A stretch of 49,283 bases of DNA from Anaerolineae bacterium. GTDB lineage: Bacteria > Chloroflexota > Anaerolineae > Anaerolineales > UBA11579. Location of the stretch: positions 1 to 49,283 of the forward strand of contig SCUK01000027.1 of assembly GCA_004297445.1 (NCBI GenBank). Direction: 5' to 3'. Made by a program: the position numbers and the translations under genes. Below, piece by piece: positions 7,485 through 15,351 of the stretch (position 1 is its first letter; every line of letters begins with the position of its first letter). The notes beneath the pieces are model-generated. The model was not told where the DNA came from. It searched no databases and saw only the letters and a program-made list of their open reading frames with translations.

Positions 7485-8879
7485 CTACCCCAGAATTGCC
7501 CCGCCCCAACCGGGCAGGTGCAGGGTGAGCGCGCCGTCATGCACGCCGTAGCGTCCCCCGCCCACCAGTTCCGTCAGCACCCGGCCATCCGTCCAGCCAA
7601 TGTCTTTCACCGAGAGATTAACCTCGCGGGCGCTGACTCCCAGATTCATCACCACCAGAATTTTGTCTTCCCCAATACAGCGGGTGAACGCGTAGATGTT
7701 GTTCTCGGCATCCAGCAGCAGGCGGTTGAAGTCGCCGCGCCGCAGGGCGGGTTGGGCTTTGCGCACGGCGGCCAGCTTCTGCACATGGGCGCGCAACTCC
7801 TTGTTCCAGGTGTTTTCCTCCCAGGGGAAGGCCCGCCGGTTTTGCGGGTCCTTGCCGCCCGTCATCCCCAATTCATCGCCGTAGTAAATGGCCGGCGCGC
7901 CGGGGTAGGCGAACAGGAACGTAAATGCCAGCTTCAACTTTGCTGTGTCGCCGCCTAATTCCGTAAGGATGCGCGGCGTGTCATGCGAGCCCAGCGTCAC
8001 ATACATCGCGTAGGCATTCTCGCGTGGGTAAACGCTGAAGAATCCTTCCACGGTTTTAGCGAATTCCGCAACGCCTTTGCCTTCGGCCAGCGCGCCCAGC
8101 AGGGCGGTGCGCACCGGGTAGTGCATCAGCCCGTGGAAGTGGTCGTCGCCCACCCAGCGGCGATTGACTTCCCAGATTTCGCCCACGGTGTAGGCGTCCG
8201 GGTTGGTTTCGCGCACCACGCGGGCGAACTCCGCCCAGAACGGGTCGTCGTCAATTTCGCCCGGCACATCCAGCCGCCAGCCGTCCATGCCCTGTTCCAG
8301 CCAGTAACGCGTCACGTCCATCAGGTACTTGCGTACCTCGACGTTGGCGGTGTTCAGTTTGGGCAGGTCTTTCATGTTCCACCACGCCAGGTAGTTCTCC
8401 GCTTTGCCTTCGGAGAAGGCGTCCAGCGGGAACTTCTTGACGTGATACCAGTCCTTGTAACGCGAGTGGTTGCCGTTTTCGAGGATGTCGTTAAAAGCGA
8501 AGAAGCCGCGGCCGGTGTGGTTGAACACGCCATCCAGCACCACGCGGACGTTGTTGCGGTGGGCGGTGTCCAGCAGCGCTTTGAAATCGGCCAGCGTGCC
8601 GAGCGTGGGGTCGATTTTGAAATAATCAATGGCGTGGTAGCGGTGGTAGGCCGCCGATTGGAAAATGGGCGTGAGGTATAGAGCATTGATGCCCAGGTCC
8701 AGCAGATAATCAAACTTGTTGATGATGCCGCGCAGGTCGCCCCCCTGGTAATCGCGGATATTGGGTTCCGCCCCCCACGGCTGAAAAGTGGCCGAGTCAT
8801 TGGCGGGATCGCCGTTGTGATAACGGTCGGGGAATATCTGGTAGAAAATCGCGTCCTGAACCCAGGTGGGCACGGGCAT
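7485..8879 (-). CDS. Glycoside hydrolase family 13 (cyclomaltodextrinase/neopullulanase-like amylase)
   Basis: A 464-residue alpha-glucan hydrolase with a TIM-barrel catalytic domain. It begins directly with the family opening WVQDAIFYQIFPDRYHNGDP. The four conserved regions are visible: DGVFNH (116-121), GWRLDVPGE with nucleophile D204, VGEIWE with acid/base E234, and GSHDTPR with H299-D300. The RLDVPGE form of region II points to the cyclomaltodextrinase/neopullulanase/maltogenic amylase group. It lacks the N-terminal CBM34-type domain of about 120 residues usual in that group, so it may act as a monomer. No signal peptide, so it is probably cytoplasmic. The ATG at 8879 is preferred over an upstream TTG because AGGAAT lies about 10 bases ahead. 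Confidence 0.92.
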   Translation of the reverse strand: MPVPTWVQDAIFYQIFPDRYHNGDPANDSATFQPWGAEPNIRDYQGGDLRGIINKFDYLLDLGINALYLTPIFQSAAYHRYHAIDYFKIDPTLGTLADFKALLDTAHRNNVRVVLDGVFNHTGRGFFAFNDILENGNHSRYKDWYHVKKFPLDAFSEGKAENYLAWWNMKDLPKLNTANVEVRKYLMDVTRYWLEQGMDGWRLDVPGEIDDDPFWAEFARVVRETNPDAYTVGEIWEVNRRWVGDDHFHGLMHYPVRTALLGALAEGKGVAEFAKTVEGFFSVYPRENAYAMYVTLGSHDTPRILTELGGDTAKLKLAFTFLFAYPGAPAIYYGDELGMTGGKDPQNRRAFPWEENTWNKELRAHVQKLAAVRKAQPALRRGDFNRLLLDAENNIYAFTRCIGEDKILVVMNLGVSAREVNLSVKDIGWTDGRVLTELVGGGRYGVHDGALTLHLPGWGGAILG

Positions 8880-8908
8880 AAGCGTGGGATTCCTGTCCGT
8901 CAATCAGA

Positions 8909-8948
8909 ATTGCGCCGGAGGTTGGGGCGGCCAACCTCACGGCGCAAT
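8909..8948. repeat. Large inverted repeat upstream of the amylase gene
   Basis: ATTGCGCCG then GAGGTTGG (8909-8925), a five-base loop GGCGG, CCAACCTC (8931-8938), one unpaired A, and CGGCGCAAT (8940-8948): 17 base pairs with a single bulge. It lies 30 bases upstream of the amylase start and just before a TATAAT (8953-8958). It could be a leader hairpin or an operator. Confidence 0.7.
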
Positions 8949-9027
8949 GGCATATAATAGCACGAAACGCCGGGACGCGAGATGCGTTCAGGGTTCGGTA
9001 GACAGGCATCATCTATCCGAATATCGA

Positions 9028-9068
9028 GTAACGAATCACTAATCACGAATTACCGATTCCCACTCACC
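9028..9068. repeat. Degenerate ATTAC/ATCAC-type intergenic repeat
   Basis: Repeated units of the form GAATCAC, TAATCAC and GAATTACC, then TTCCCACTCACCC. A related stretch (TAATTACC...TTCCCATCTCATCCC) is found at 34514-34547. Confidence 0.4.
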
Positions 9069-9080
9069 CTTGAGGTTTCC

Positions 9081-9980
9081 ATGCACAATCACCCGCTGGC
9101 GGGCGTGTACGCCGCCGCCATCACACCGCTGAACGACGACGGCACGCCGGACCTCCCCGGCATGGCCCGCTACCTGGCCTTCCTGGCCGGGCGCGGCTGC
9201 CACGGCGCGCTGCTGCTCGGCACCACCGGCGAAGGTCCGTCCTTTTCCCCCGAAGAGCGTGCCAACATCTGGGAAGCGGCCACCGACGTGCATCGGGAGT
9301 TTCCGGAATTCCGCTTGATGGCCGGCACCGGCACCCCCAGCCTGACCGAGACGAAAGACCTCAACCGGGTTGCTTTTGACCTGGGGTTCGAGGCGGTGGT
9401 GGTCTTGCCGCCGTATTACTACCGCAACGCCAGCGAAGAAGGGTTATTCGCCTGGTTCGCCGATGTCATTGAACACAGCGTGCCCGGCGACCGGATGCTT
9501 CTGGGGTATCACATCCCGGCAGTGAGCGGGGTGGGGCTGTCTCTCAATTTACTGCAGCGGCTGGGCGAGGCCTTCCCCAACCGCTTTGGCGGGCTGAAGG
9601 ATTCCAGCGGCGACCTCGACCATGCCAAAACGCTGGCAGCCGGGCTGAAGAATCGCGCTGTGCTCGTGGGCAACGACAAGTTGATTGGCCCGGCGCTGGT
9701 GGGCGGGGCCAGCGGCGGTATCACCGCGCTGGCGAATCTCGAGTCGCCCACCCTGCGCGCCATTTATGATGCCCACCTCGCCGGGGAGGATACGACGGCG
9801 TTGCAGGCCGCGCTGGATGCCAAACGTGCCGTGATGGATGCGCACCCGCCGGCCACCGCTTTCCTCAAGGCGATGTCCCATGAATTACATGGCCTGCCGC
9901 GCTGGGGGCTGCGGCCCCCGCTGCGGGCTTTTTCCGCGGAGGAAACGCGGACTGCACGCGCGGCATGGGACGCGGCATAG
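9081..9980 (+). CDS. Dihydrodipicolinate synthase/N-acetylneuraminate lyase superfamily protein
   Basis: A 299-residue class I aldolase-type TIM barrel. Visible landmarks are GTTGEG (47-52), the catalytic tyrosine in GYHIPAV (Y143) and the Schiff-base lysine in GGLKDSSGD (K173). True dihydrodipicolinate synthases have an arginine five residues after the tyrosine to bind the aspartate semialdehyde carboxylate; here that position is V148. It is therefore more likely to be a pyruvate- or 2-oxoacid-dependent aldolase/lyase of another branch (keto-sugar acid or sialic-acid-like substrates) than DapA. The ATG at 9081 is preceded by TTGAGG. The leader upstream contains an ATTAC/ATCAC-rich repetitive stretch. 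It is followed after 22 bases by lipM. Confidence 0.85.
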   Translation: MHNHPLAGVYAAAITPLNDDGTPDLPGMARYLAFLAGRGCHGALLLGTTGEGPSFSPEERANIWEAATDVHREFPEFRLMAGTGTPSLTETKDLNRVAFDLGFEAVVVLPPYYYRNASEEGLFAWFADVIEHSVPGDRMLLGYHIPAVSGVGLSLNLLQRLGEAFPNRFGGLKDSSGDLDHAKTLAAGLKNRAVLVGNDKLIGPALVGGASGGITALANLESPTLRAIYDAHLAGEDTTALQAALDAKRAVMDAHPPATAFLKAMSHELHGLPRWGLRPPLRAFSAEETRTARAAWDAA

Positions 9981-10002
9981 AACAGAACCAATCGGACGGG
10001 CA

Positions 10003-10851
10003 ATGATGGAAAACAAATCAACGGGCAATTCTTCCGGCTATCCCCCCGCAACCTGGCGACTGATCTCGGATGCGCCCGCCAGTGGAGCCTGGAACATGGC
10101 TGTGGATGAAGCCCTGCTGGAAAGCGCCGGGCGCGGCGATGCCCTGCCAACCCTGCGGCTCTATGACTGGCAGCCGGCCTGCCTGTCCCTCGGCTATGCC
10201 CAGCCGCTGTCGGATGTGGATGAAGGACGACTGGCGAAACGTGGTTGGGAAATGGTGCGGCGGCCCACCGGCGGGCGCGCCATCCTGCATGTGGATGAAC
10301 TGACCTACTCTGTCACCGGCCCGGCCCACGAGCCGCGGCTGGCCGGAGACATCCTGACCTCCTACCAGCGTCTATCCGGAGCCATCCTGCACGCATTGGA
10401 ACTGCTGGGGCTGGCCGTACGCGCCGAACCCCAGGCGGGCGCGGCCAACGGAACAACGCTTCAACCGGTGTGCTTTGAAGTGCCCGGTCATTATGAAATC
10501 ACATTCGGCGGCAGGAAACTGGTCGGCAGCGCACAGGCGCGTCGCAAGGAAGGCGTATTGCAGCACGGCACCCTGCCGTTGCACGGCGACCTGACGCGGA
10601 TTACCGATGCGCTGGCGTTCGAGAGCGAGGCCGACCGCGCCGCGGCAGCCGGACGGCTGTTGGCGCGCGCCATCACCGTGGAGGCCGCGCTGGGGCGCAA
10701 CGTATCCTGGCAGGAAGCGGCGGCGGCCTTTGGCGCAGCCTTCTCTGACCGGCTCAACCTGACTCTGCAACCCGGACAATTGACCGCGGCAGAGCGCGCC
10801 CGCGCCGAAGAACTTACCGCCACGCGTTATGCGCAGTTGGAAAGGGGTTGA
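10003..10851 (+). CDS. lipM: Octanoyl-[acyl carrier protein]:protein octanoyltransferase, LipM type
   Basis: A 282-residue member of the lipoate-protein ligase/octanoyltransferase family. It transfers octanoate from ACP to lipoyl-domain proteins as the first step of lipoate synthesis. It has RRPTGGRAILH (86-96) for acyl binding and CFEVPGHYEI with C157, at the position of the nucleophilic cysteine of Bacillus LipM (CFDxPSWYEL). GRKLVGSAQARRK (170-182) and LQHGTLPL follow. The cysteine position separates LipM from LplA ligases and from LipB. The ATGATG at 10003 follows the aldolase stop by 22 bases. Only one base separates its stop from the modA start, so it is likely co-transcribed with modAB, an unusual partner. 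Confidence 0.85.
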   Translation: MMENKSTGNSSGYPPATWRLISDAPASGAWNMAVDEALLESAGRGDALPTLRLYDWQPACLSLGYAQPLSDVDEGRLAKRGWEMVRRPTGGRAILHVDELTYSVTGPAHEPRLAGDILTSYQRLSGAILHALELLGLAVRAEPQAGAANGTTLQPVCFEVPGHYEITFGGRKLVGSAQARRKEGVLQHGTLPLHGDLTRITDALAFESEADRAAAAGRLLARAITVEAALGRNVSWQEAAAAFGAAFSDRLNLTLQPGQLTAAERARAEELTATRYAQLERG

Positions 10852-10852
10852 A

Positions 10853-11635
10853 ATGAAGTCAATTCGCTGGCTGTGTATGGGTCTGATTTTGCTGATGTTA
10901 TCCGGTTGTGGGGCGGGGAGGCCCGAGCCAGAAACTCTGCAGGTCTCTGCGGCGGCTTCGCTGACCGAAGCCTTCACCGATATCGGGATTCACTTTGAGG
11001 AAGTGAACCCCGGCGTGGATGTGGTCTTCAACTTTGCTTCCTCTTCCACACTGCGCACACAGTTGCTGGAAGGCGCGCCGGTGGATGTGTTTGCCAGCGC
11101 CAATTGGGAGCAGATGGACCTGGCTGTGGAGGGCGGCGGTGTGGCGCCGGATGCGGTCATCATATTCGCGACCAACCGGCTGGCGATTGTGCTGCCCGCC
11201 GACAACCCGGCACGCATTGCCAGTGAAGAAGACCTGGCCCAGCCCGGGTTGCGCCTCGTGTTGGCTGCCCCGGAGGTACCCGCCGGCGCATACGCACTGC
11301 AATCTATTACGTTAATGGGCGATAGGTATGGTTCGGCGTTTGTTGACGCGGTCAATGCCAATATCGTTTCGCTCGAAGATTCGGTGCGGCAGGTATTAAC
11401 CAAAGTGCAGTTGGGCGAGGCCGATGCCGGCATCGTGTACATTTCGGATGGCTTCGCAGCTCCGGACCTGATCCTTATTCCAATTCCGGATGTGTTTAAT
11501 TTGGTCGCTGAATACCCGATTGCCGTTACACAGGGCAGCGTTCAAGCGGTCCTGGCACAGGCGTTTGTGGACTTTGTGGCCTCCCCCGAAGGACGGGCCC
11601 ATCTGGCGCGCTGGGGGTTTGGCGCAGCCCCTTGA
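10853..11635 (+). CDS. modA: Molybdate ABC transporter substrate-binding lipoprotein
   Basis: A 260-residue periplasmic-binding-type lipoprotein. The signal ends in a lipobox LSGC (C19), so the protein is membrane-anchored. The mature part begins with the ModA signature LQVSAAASLTEAF, followed by FNFASSSTLRTQLLEGAPVDVFASA, which forms the oxyanion pocket, and later LAAPEVPAGAYA and DAGIVYISD. These match ModA for molybdate or tungstate. The ATG at 10853 comes one base after the lipM stop (TGAAATG), which suggests translational coupling. The modB start follows within three bases of its stop. Confidence 0.92.
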   Translation: MKSIRWLCMGLILLMLSGCGAGRPEPETLQVSAAASLTEAFTDIGIHFEEVNPGVDVVFNFASSSTLRTQLLEGAPVDVFASANWEQMDLAVEGGGVAPDAVIIFATNRLAIVLPADNPARIASEEDLAQPGLRLVLAAPEVPAGAYALQSITLMGDRYGSAFVDAVNANIVSLEDSVRQVLTKVQLGEADAGIVYISDGFAAPDLILIPIPDVFNLVAEYPIAVTQGSVQAVLAQAFVDFVASPEGRAHLARWGFGAAP

Positions 11636-11637
11636 GC

Positions 11638-12447
11638 ATGACCGATTCCCCAAACCCTGAACGCGCCCCGCGCCCGGAACGACCTGCCGCATTGCTGGTC
11701 GGGCTGGCCCTTCTGCTCAGTCTGGTGTTCATCCTGCCGCTGGCCGCGCTTCTGGCGCGCGCCTCCAACAGCGATTGGCTGGGTGGGCTGGCAGGCGAGC
11801 CAGCCCGGCAGGCGCTGGCGCTCAGTTTGACCTCAAGTGCGCTGGCCACCGGGCTGGCCGTGCTGCTCGGCACGCCGCTGGCCTACGGCCTCGCGCGCTG
11901 GCAGTTCCGCGGGCGCCGCCTTCTGCAACTTCTTGTGGACCTGCCCATCGTGCTGCCGCCATCGGTGGCTGGCCTTTCCCTGCTGCTGGCATTTGGCCGC
12001 AGGGGGGTGTTCGGCAGTGCATTGGGAGAGCTGGGGGTGAGCCTGCCGTTCACCTTTGCAGCCGTGGTGTTGGCCCAGTTGTTCGTCGCCGGGCCGCTTT
12101 ACGTACGCTCCGCTCGCGCCGGCTTCCGCGGAGTGGACTCACAACTTGAAGAAGCCGCCCGCACGGAGGGCGCCAGCGACTGGCAGATGTTCCGCTACGT
12201 CATGGTGCCTGAAATTCGCGGTGCGATCCTAAGTGGGCTGGTATTGTGCTGGGCGCGGGCGCTGGGCGAATTTGGCGCGACGATTCTGTTTGCTGGCAAC
12301 CTGCCCGGTCGCACTCAGACCATGCCGCTGGCCATCTACCTGGCGCTGGAAAGCCAGCCGGAAACCGCGCTGGGGCTGGCCGTGGTGTTGCTGGGCGCTT
12401 CCGGGGTGGCCTTGTGGCTGGTGCGTTTGTGGGGTGGGGAAGACTAG
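11638..12447 (+). CDS. modB: Molybdate ABC transporter permease
   Basis: A 269-residue inner-membrane permease with about five to six helices. The EAA loop that docks the ATPase is visible near residues 171-193 (EEAARTEGASDWQMFRYVMVPEI), followed by the conserved ARALGEFGATILFAGN of ModB/CysT-type permeases and MPLAIY. It works with ModA to import molybdate. A TTG at 11632 overlapping the modA stop is an alternative start. No modC ATPase follows: the next gene lies on the other strand, seven bases beyond the stop, so the ATPase must be encoded elsewhere or shared. Confidence 0.92.
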   Translation: MTDSPNPERAPRPERPAALLVGLALLLSLVFILPLAALLARASNSDWLGGLAGEPARQALALSLTSSALATGLAVLLGTPLAYGLARWQFRGRRLLQLLVDLPIVLPPSVAGLSLLLAFGRRGVFGSALGELGVSLPFTFAAVVLAQLFVAGPLYVRSARAGFRGVDSQLEEAARTEGASDWQMFRYVMVPEIRGAILSGLVLCWARALGEFGATILFAGNLPGRTQTMPLAIYLALESQPETALGLAVVLLGASGVALWLVRLWGGED

Positions 12448-12453
12448 CGGAAA

Positions 12454-12807
12454 TCAGGCGTTAAGCGCGTAGGCCGCTTTGACGTAGGCCTGAATCAGTT
12501 TGGTATCAATGTCGGCAGGCTTGGCGAAACGCAGATGGCGCAACTGCTTGCCACGCCCCTGCAATTTCCCCACCGGGTCTTTCATCAATGAACCTTTATA
12601 GAAATGCAGGTTGACATGGCCCCGATGCAGCGAGGCGGCGACGACGACTCCATTGTGCTTGAAGTAATGGATTTGCAGCGGCAGAGAGATGCTCTGTTCA
12701 AAGGCGAGCCCGGTTGCCACTACCGCGGCGCACACCTGCTCCGCCAACGCGGCAACGGCCGGGCTGTGAGCGGCATAGAGAGCGGTGCGCGCCTCGGCAA
12801 AATTCAT
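12454..12807 (-). CDS. DUF1801-like small protein
   Basis: A 117-residue protein resembling the DUF1801 family (YdhG-type fold). Typical segments are VVAASLHRGHVNLHFYKG, then a conserved turn LMKDPVGKLQGRGKQLRHLRF and a C-terminal helix with an Ile-Asp start (ADIDTKLIQAYVKAAY). The biochemical role is not established. Its ATG overlaps the stop codon of the upstream DUF4230 gene by four bases, so the two are translated as a pair. It converges closely on modB. Confidence 0.7.
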   Translation of the reverse strand: MNFAEARTALYAAHSPAVAALAEQVCAAVVATGLAFEQSISLPLQIHYFKHNGVVVAASLHRGHVNLHFYKGSLMKDPVGKLQGRGKQLRHLRFAKPADIDTKLIQAYVKAAYALNA

Positions 12808-13484
12808 GGAGTCGGGTCGAGGAACACTACTTCTCCAAAGCCCAGTTCGCGCAAGAGACGGTAAAGGAAGTTTTCGGCGTTGGTTTGGGCCTGCTCAAGG
12901 ATGCCATCTTCCAGCGCGGCCTTCTCAATTTCCTGCTGCGCCACTTCGCGGGCATTGGTCTCCAGGTTTACATCGCCCTTGCTGAGCAGGCCGGTGTCGC
13001 GGTTGTAGACGTAGGATTTTTCATTATCCAGCGTGGCTACGAAAATCTCCGCCGCCGGGAGCTGGATGTACACCGTGTCTCCGCTGGTATACAGGTCGTC
13101 TTCTGTAAGTTTGGTCAGGTCCACGCCGGCGATGACGACGCCATGCGCCACGAACAGCAGCCGGTCGCCGAACAGGAAGCTGAAGGCGTTTTGGCCGATC
13201 TCGGCGGTGATGACTTTTTCAATCGAGTATTGAATCGTTTCCAGCCGCGCCAGAGCCTGCACGCTATGGATGATGGTCACCGGGTCCGGCAGGATGGTGG
13301 GGGTGGGGTTAAGCAGTTGGGCCGCCTGTGTGCCGAAGGCATTCACCGGCCCAAGGGCCTGCTCGGCTGAATTCTGAAACGTCCGGACGTAGGAAAACAT
13401 GCCGAACGCCAGGATACCCAGGATGCCGAGGACGAAAACAAGCAAGATGCCGCTGCGGGAGCGGTTAGAGTCGTTGTTGCTCAT
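12804..13484 (-). CDS. DUF4230 membrane-anchored protein
   Basis: A 226-residue protein with one N-terminal transmembrane segment (about 12-31) and the rest outside the membrane. The DUF4230 pattern is visible: IIHSVQALARLETIQYSIEKVI, LLFVAHGVVIAGVDLTKL, VYIQLPAAEIFVATLDNEKSYVY, and a helical C-terminus with AL..GIL..A..NAE and ELGFGEVVF. The function of the family is unknown. A TATACT box ends six bases before the ATG, giving a likely leaderless mRNA. It forms a two-gene operon with the DUF1801-like gene. Confidence 0.8.
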   Translation of the reverse strand: MSNNDSNRSRSGILLVFVLGILGILAFGMFSYVRTFQNSAEQALGPVNAFGTQAAQLLNPTPTILPDPVTIIHSVQALARLETIQYSIEKVITAEIGQNAFSFLFGDRLLFVAHGVVIAGVDLTKLTEDDLYTSGDTVYIQLPAAEIFVATLDNEKSYVYNRDTGLLSKGDVNLETNAREVAQQEIEKAALEDGILEQAQTNAENFLYRLLRELGFGEVVFLDPTP

Positions 13485-13490
13485 GGAGAT

Positions 13491-13496
13491 AGTATA
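13491..13496 (-). promoter_or_regulatory. -10 box for a probable leaderless DUF4230 mRNA
   Basis: On the minus strand TATACT is followed by ATCTCC and the ATG at 13484. There is no Shine-Dalgarno sequence between them. Confidence 0.5.
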
Positions 13497-13608
13497 CTCA
13501 CTTCACAAGAACCAAAGGACGGCGCATTCGTGCCATCAACAGTTATAACGGAAATGCGTCTGCTAAGTTGCGATAAATCCTTCTTTCTGATGAGATTCTG
13601 ACAGGAAA

Positions 13609-13896
13609 ATGGCGGTTACCGGGTTGTTGAGCCTGCATCTCCAATTGCCGGGCTGCGCTTCGCTGAAAGAAAAACGCGGGCGGCTCAAGCCGCTGCTGGC
13701 GCGCCTGCACAAGCAGTTCAACATCAGCGCCGCCGAGGTGGATTTTCTGGATGCCTGGGGAGATTCCCTTCTGGCCTGCGCGCTGGTGAGCAACGATGTT
13801 GCCCACGTGCAGCGCGTTCTGCAAAATGTGGAGCATTGGATTGAAGACGAATGGCGCGACGTAATGGTGGTGGAAGCGCGGATTGAGATGTTGTAA
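13609..13896 (+). CDS. DUF503 (YlxP-like) small protein
   Basis: A 95-residue protein of the DUF503/YlxP family, small ferredoxin-like-fold proteins often encoded near ribosome-maturation genes. The family pattern is clear: LHLQLPGCASLKEKRGRLKPLLARLHKQFNISAAEVD, a central DSLLACALVSNDVAHVQRVLQNV, and a short acidic end. The molecular role is not settled. The ATG has an AGGAAA ribosome-binding site. The gene stands alone between a divergent and a convergent neighbour. Confidence 0.85.
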   Translation: MAVTGLLSLHLQLPGCASLKEKRGRLKPLLARLHKQFNISAAEVDFLDAWGDSLLACALVSNDVAHVQRVLQNVEHWIEDEWRDVMVVEARIEML

Positions 13897-13991
13897 GGGA
13901 ACGCTGAAGTTCTGGGGCAGGAAAGTGGAACGTCTTGCAGGTCTGAATCCAGTAACTCGCTCTGTGAGCAAATTTGTGCTGGCGGGTTAGA

Positions 13992-15227
13992 TCATCCCGT
14001 CATCCGAATCGCGACCAGCGTGGCATCGTCAAACTGATTATCGTTTTGGAAGGAGCGCACCCGCTCCAGCACCGCGTCGCACAGGTCCTGCGCGCTGCCT
14101 TTCAGGTGGGCGCGAACCGTGTCCTGCAAGCCTTCCAGCCCAAAGAACCCGCCGCCTTCGTTGATGCCGTCCACCCCGCCGTCCGTGTACATGAACAGCG
14201 TGCTGCCGGCCGGCAGTTCCACGGTTTGCACATCCAGCGGCGAATCAGGGAAGATGCCCAGCGGCGTGCCCTGGCCGTAGGGAAGGGCATGGGCCGTGCC
14301 GTCGGCGGTGAACAGCACTGGCACTTCATGCCCGGCGCGCGCGTAATGGAACACGCGGTGTTTGCGGTCGAACACCCCGTAGACCATCGTCACGAACAGC
14401 CCGGCGTCGTTGGTCTCGGCCATGTCGGCATTCACGCGGCGCAGCACCTCGGCAGGGTCTTCCAACTGGCGTGCCAGCGCACGCAAAAGCGTACAGACCT
14501 GAGCCATGAACAGCGCCGCTGGCACGCCCTTGTCGGACACATCGCCAATGGCGATTCCGACTTTGTCGTCCGAGAGGCGCACGAAGTCATAGAAATCGCC
14601 CCCGACCGAGCGCGCCGGCTGCATCGTGGCGCCGAAATCACAGCCCGGCGGGGCGTGCAGTTCCTTGGGCAGGATGCTCATCTGGATGTCGCGCGCCATG
14701 CTGAGTTCGTGGCGCAGTTTCTCCTGCTCCACCAGTTCCGCCTGGGCGGCTTTGAGGTCTTCGTAGGCTTGCTGCAGCTCGCGGTTCTTTTCAATCAGGT
14801 CAGCCACTGCCGATTCGTCGCTGTGGCGCAGGCGTTCCCCCAACTCCTGTACCATCGCATAGGCCATGCTGGGGCGCTGGCGGAGCAACTTGTGAAAATC
14901 TTCCTGGAGGATGGCGACAAGTTCCGTGTCCGTGGCGGCGCGCACGCTGGCGGTGCGCAAGCCATCCTTCACCACCAGGCTCAGCTCGCCAAAGAACTCG
15001 CCATCGCGCATGCGGGCCAGCAGGCGGGAATCGGCGGTGTCCATCCGCTTGTACACATCCAACTCGCCCTTAAGGATGATGTACATCCGGTCGCCTTTAT
15101 CGCCTTCGTTAAACAGCACTTCGCCGGAAGCCAGTTTCGTAAAACGCAGGATTCCGGCAAGCGAAGTCTGTTCGTCTTTGCCGAGGGCGGCAAGCAGGGG
15201 GACTTTTTCAAAAGTGACGTCGGCCAT
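13992..15227 (-). CDS. Cyclic-nucleotide-binding SpoIIE/PP2C-type serine phosphatase
   Basis: A 411-residue signalling protein. Residues about 8-125 are a cNMP-binding/CRP-like beta-roll (SGEVLFNEGDKGDRMYIILKGEL and GEFFGELSLV, the phosphate-binding cassette). Residues about 135-185 form a coiled coil, and about 190-411 are a SpoIIE-type PPM phosphatase. Metal and catalytic landmarks are VGGDFYDF, GDVSDKGVPAALFMA, MYTDGGVDGIN and FDDATLVAIR. Such RsbU-like enzymes usually dephosphorylate anti-sigma-factor antagonists; here activity is likely gated by a bound cyclic nucleotide. The two class III cyclases elsewhere in the window are possible sources of that ligand. A TATACT box lies 15 bases upstream of the start. 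Confidence 0.9.
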   Translation of the reverse strand: MADVTFEKVPLLAALGKDEQTSLAGILRFTKLASGEVLFNEGDKGDRMYIILKGELDVYKRMDTADSRLLARMRDGEFFGELSLVVKDGLRTASVRAATDTELVAILQEDFHKLLRQRPSMAYAMVQELGERLRHSDESAVADLIEKNRELQQAYEDLKAAQAELVEQEKLRHELSMARDIQMSILPKELHAPPGCDFGATMQPARSVGGDFYDFVRLSDDKVGIAIGDVSDKGVPAALFMAQVCTLLRALARQLEDPAEVLRRVNADMAETNDAGLFVTMVYGVFDRKHRVFHYARAGHEVPVLFTADGTAHALPYGQGTPLGIFPDSPLDVQTVELPAGSTLFMYTDGGVDGINEGGGFFGLEGLQDTVRAHLKGSAQDLCDAVLERVRSFQNDNQFDDATLVAIRMTG

Positions 15228-15351
15228 GGGATACCCGCGAGACAGTATAGCCCATATCGGACTGCGCCGCGTCTCCCAAAATCTGGCATAATTCCCCGAG
15301 TAAATAGGTTGCTGGTGGCAGGTGGTTTAATCTATTCTTGAGGAGCGATAC

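Noticed and set aside
8982-9080. Upstream extension of the DHDPS-family gene
   Set aside because: The extension translates the repetitive ATTAC/ATCAC spacer, and the GAGG ribosome-binding site lies in front of the ATG at 9081.
13974-15341. A 455-codon plus-strand frame opposite the PP2C phosphatase
   Set aside because: Shadow of the phosphatase gene; composition is typical of an antisense frame.
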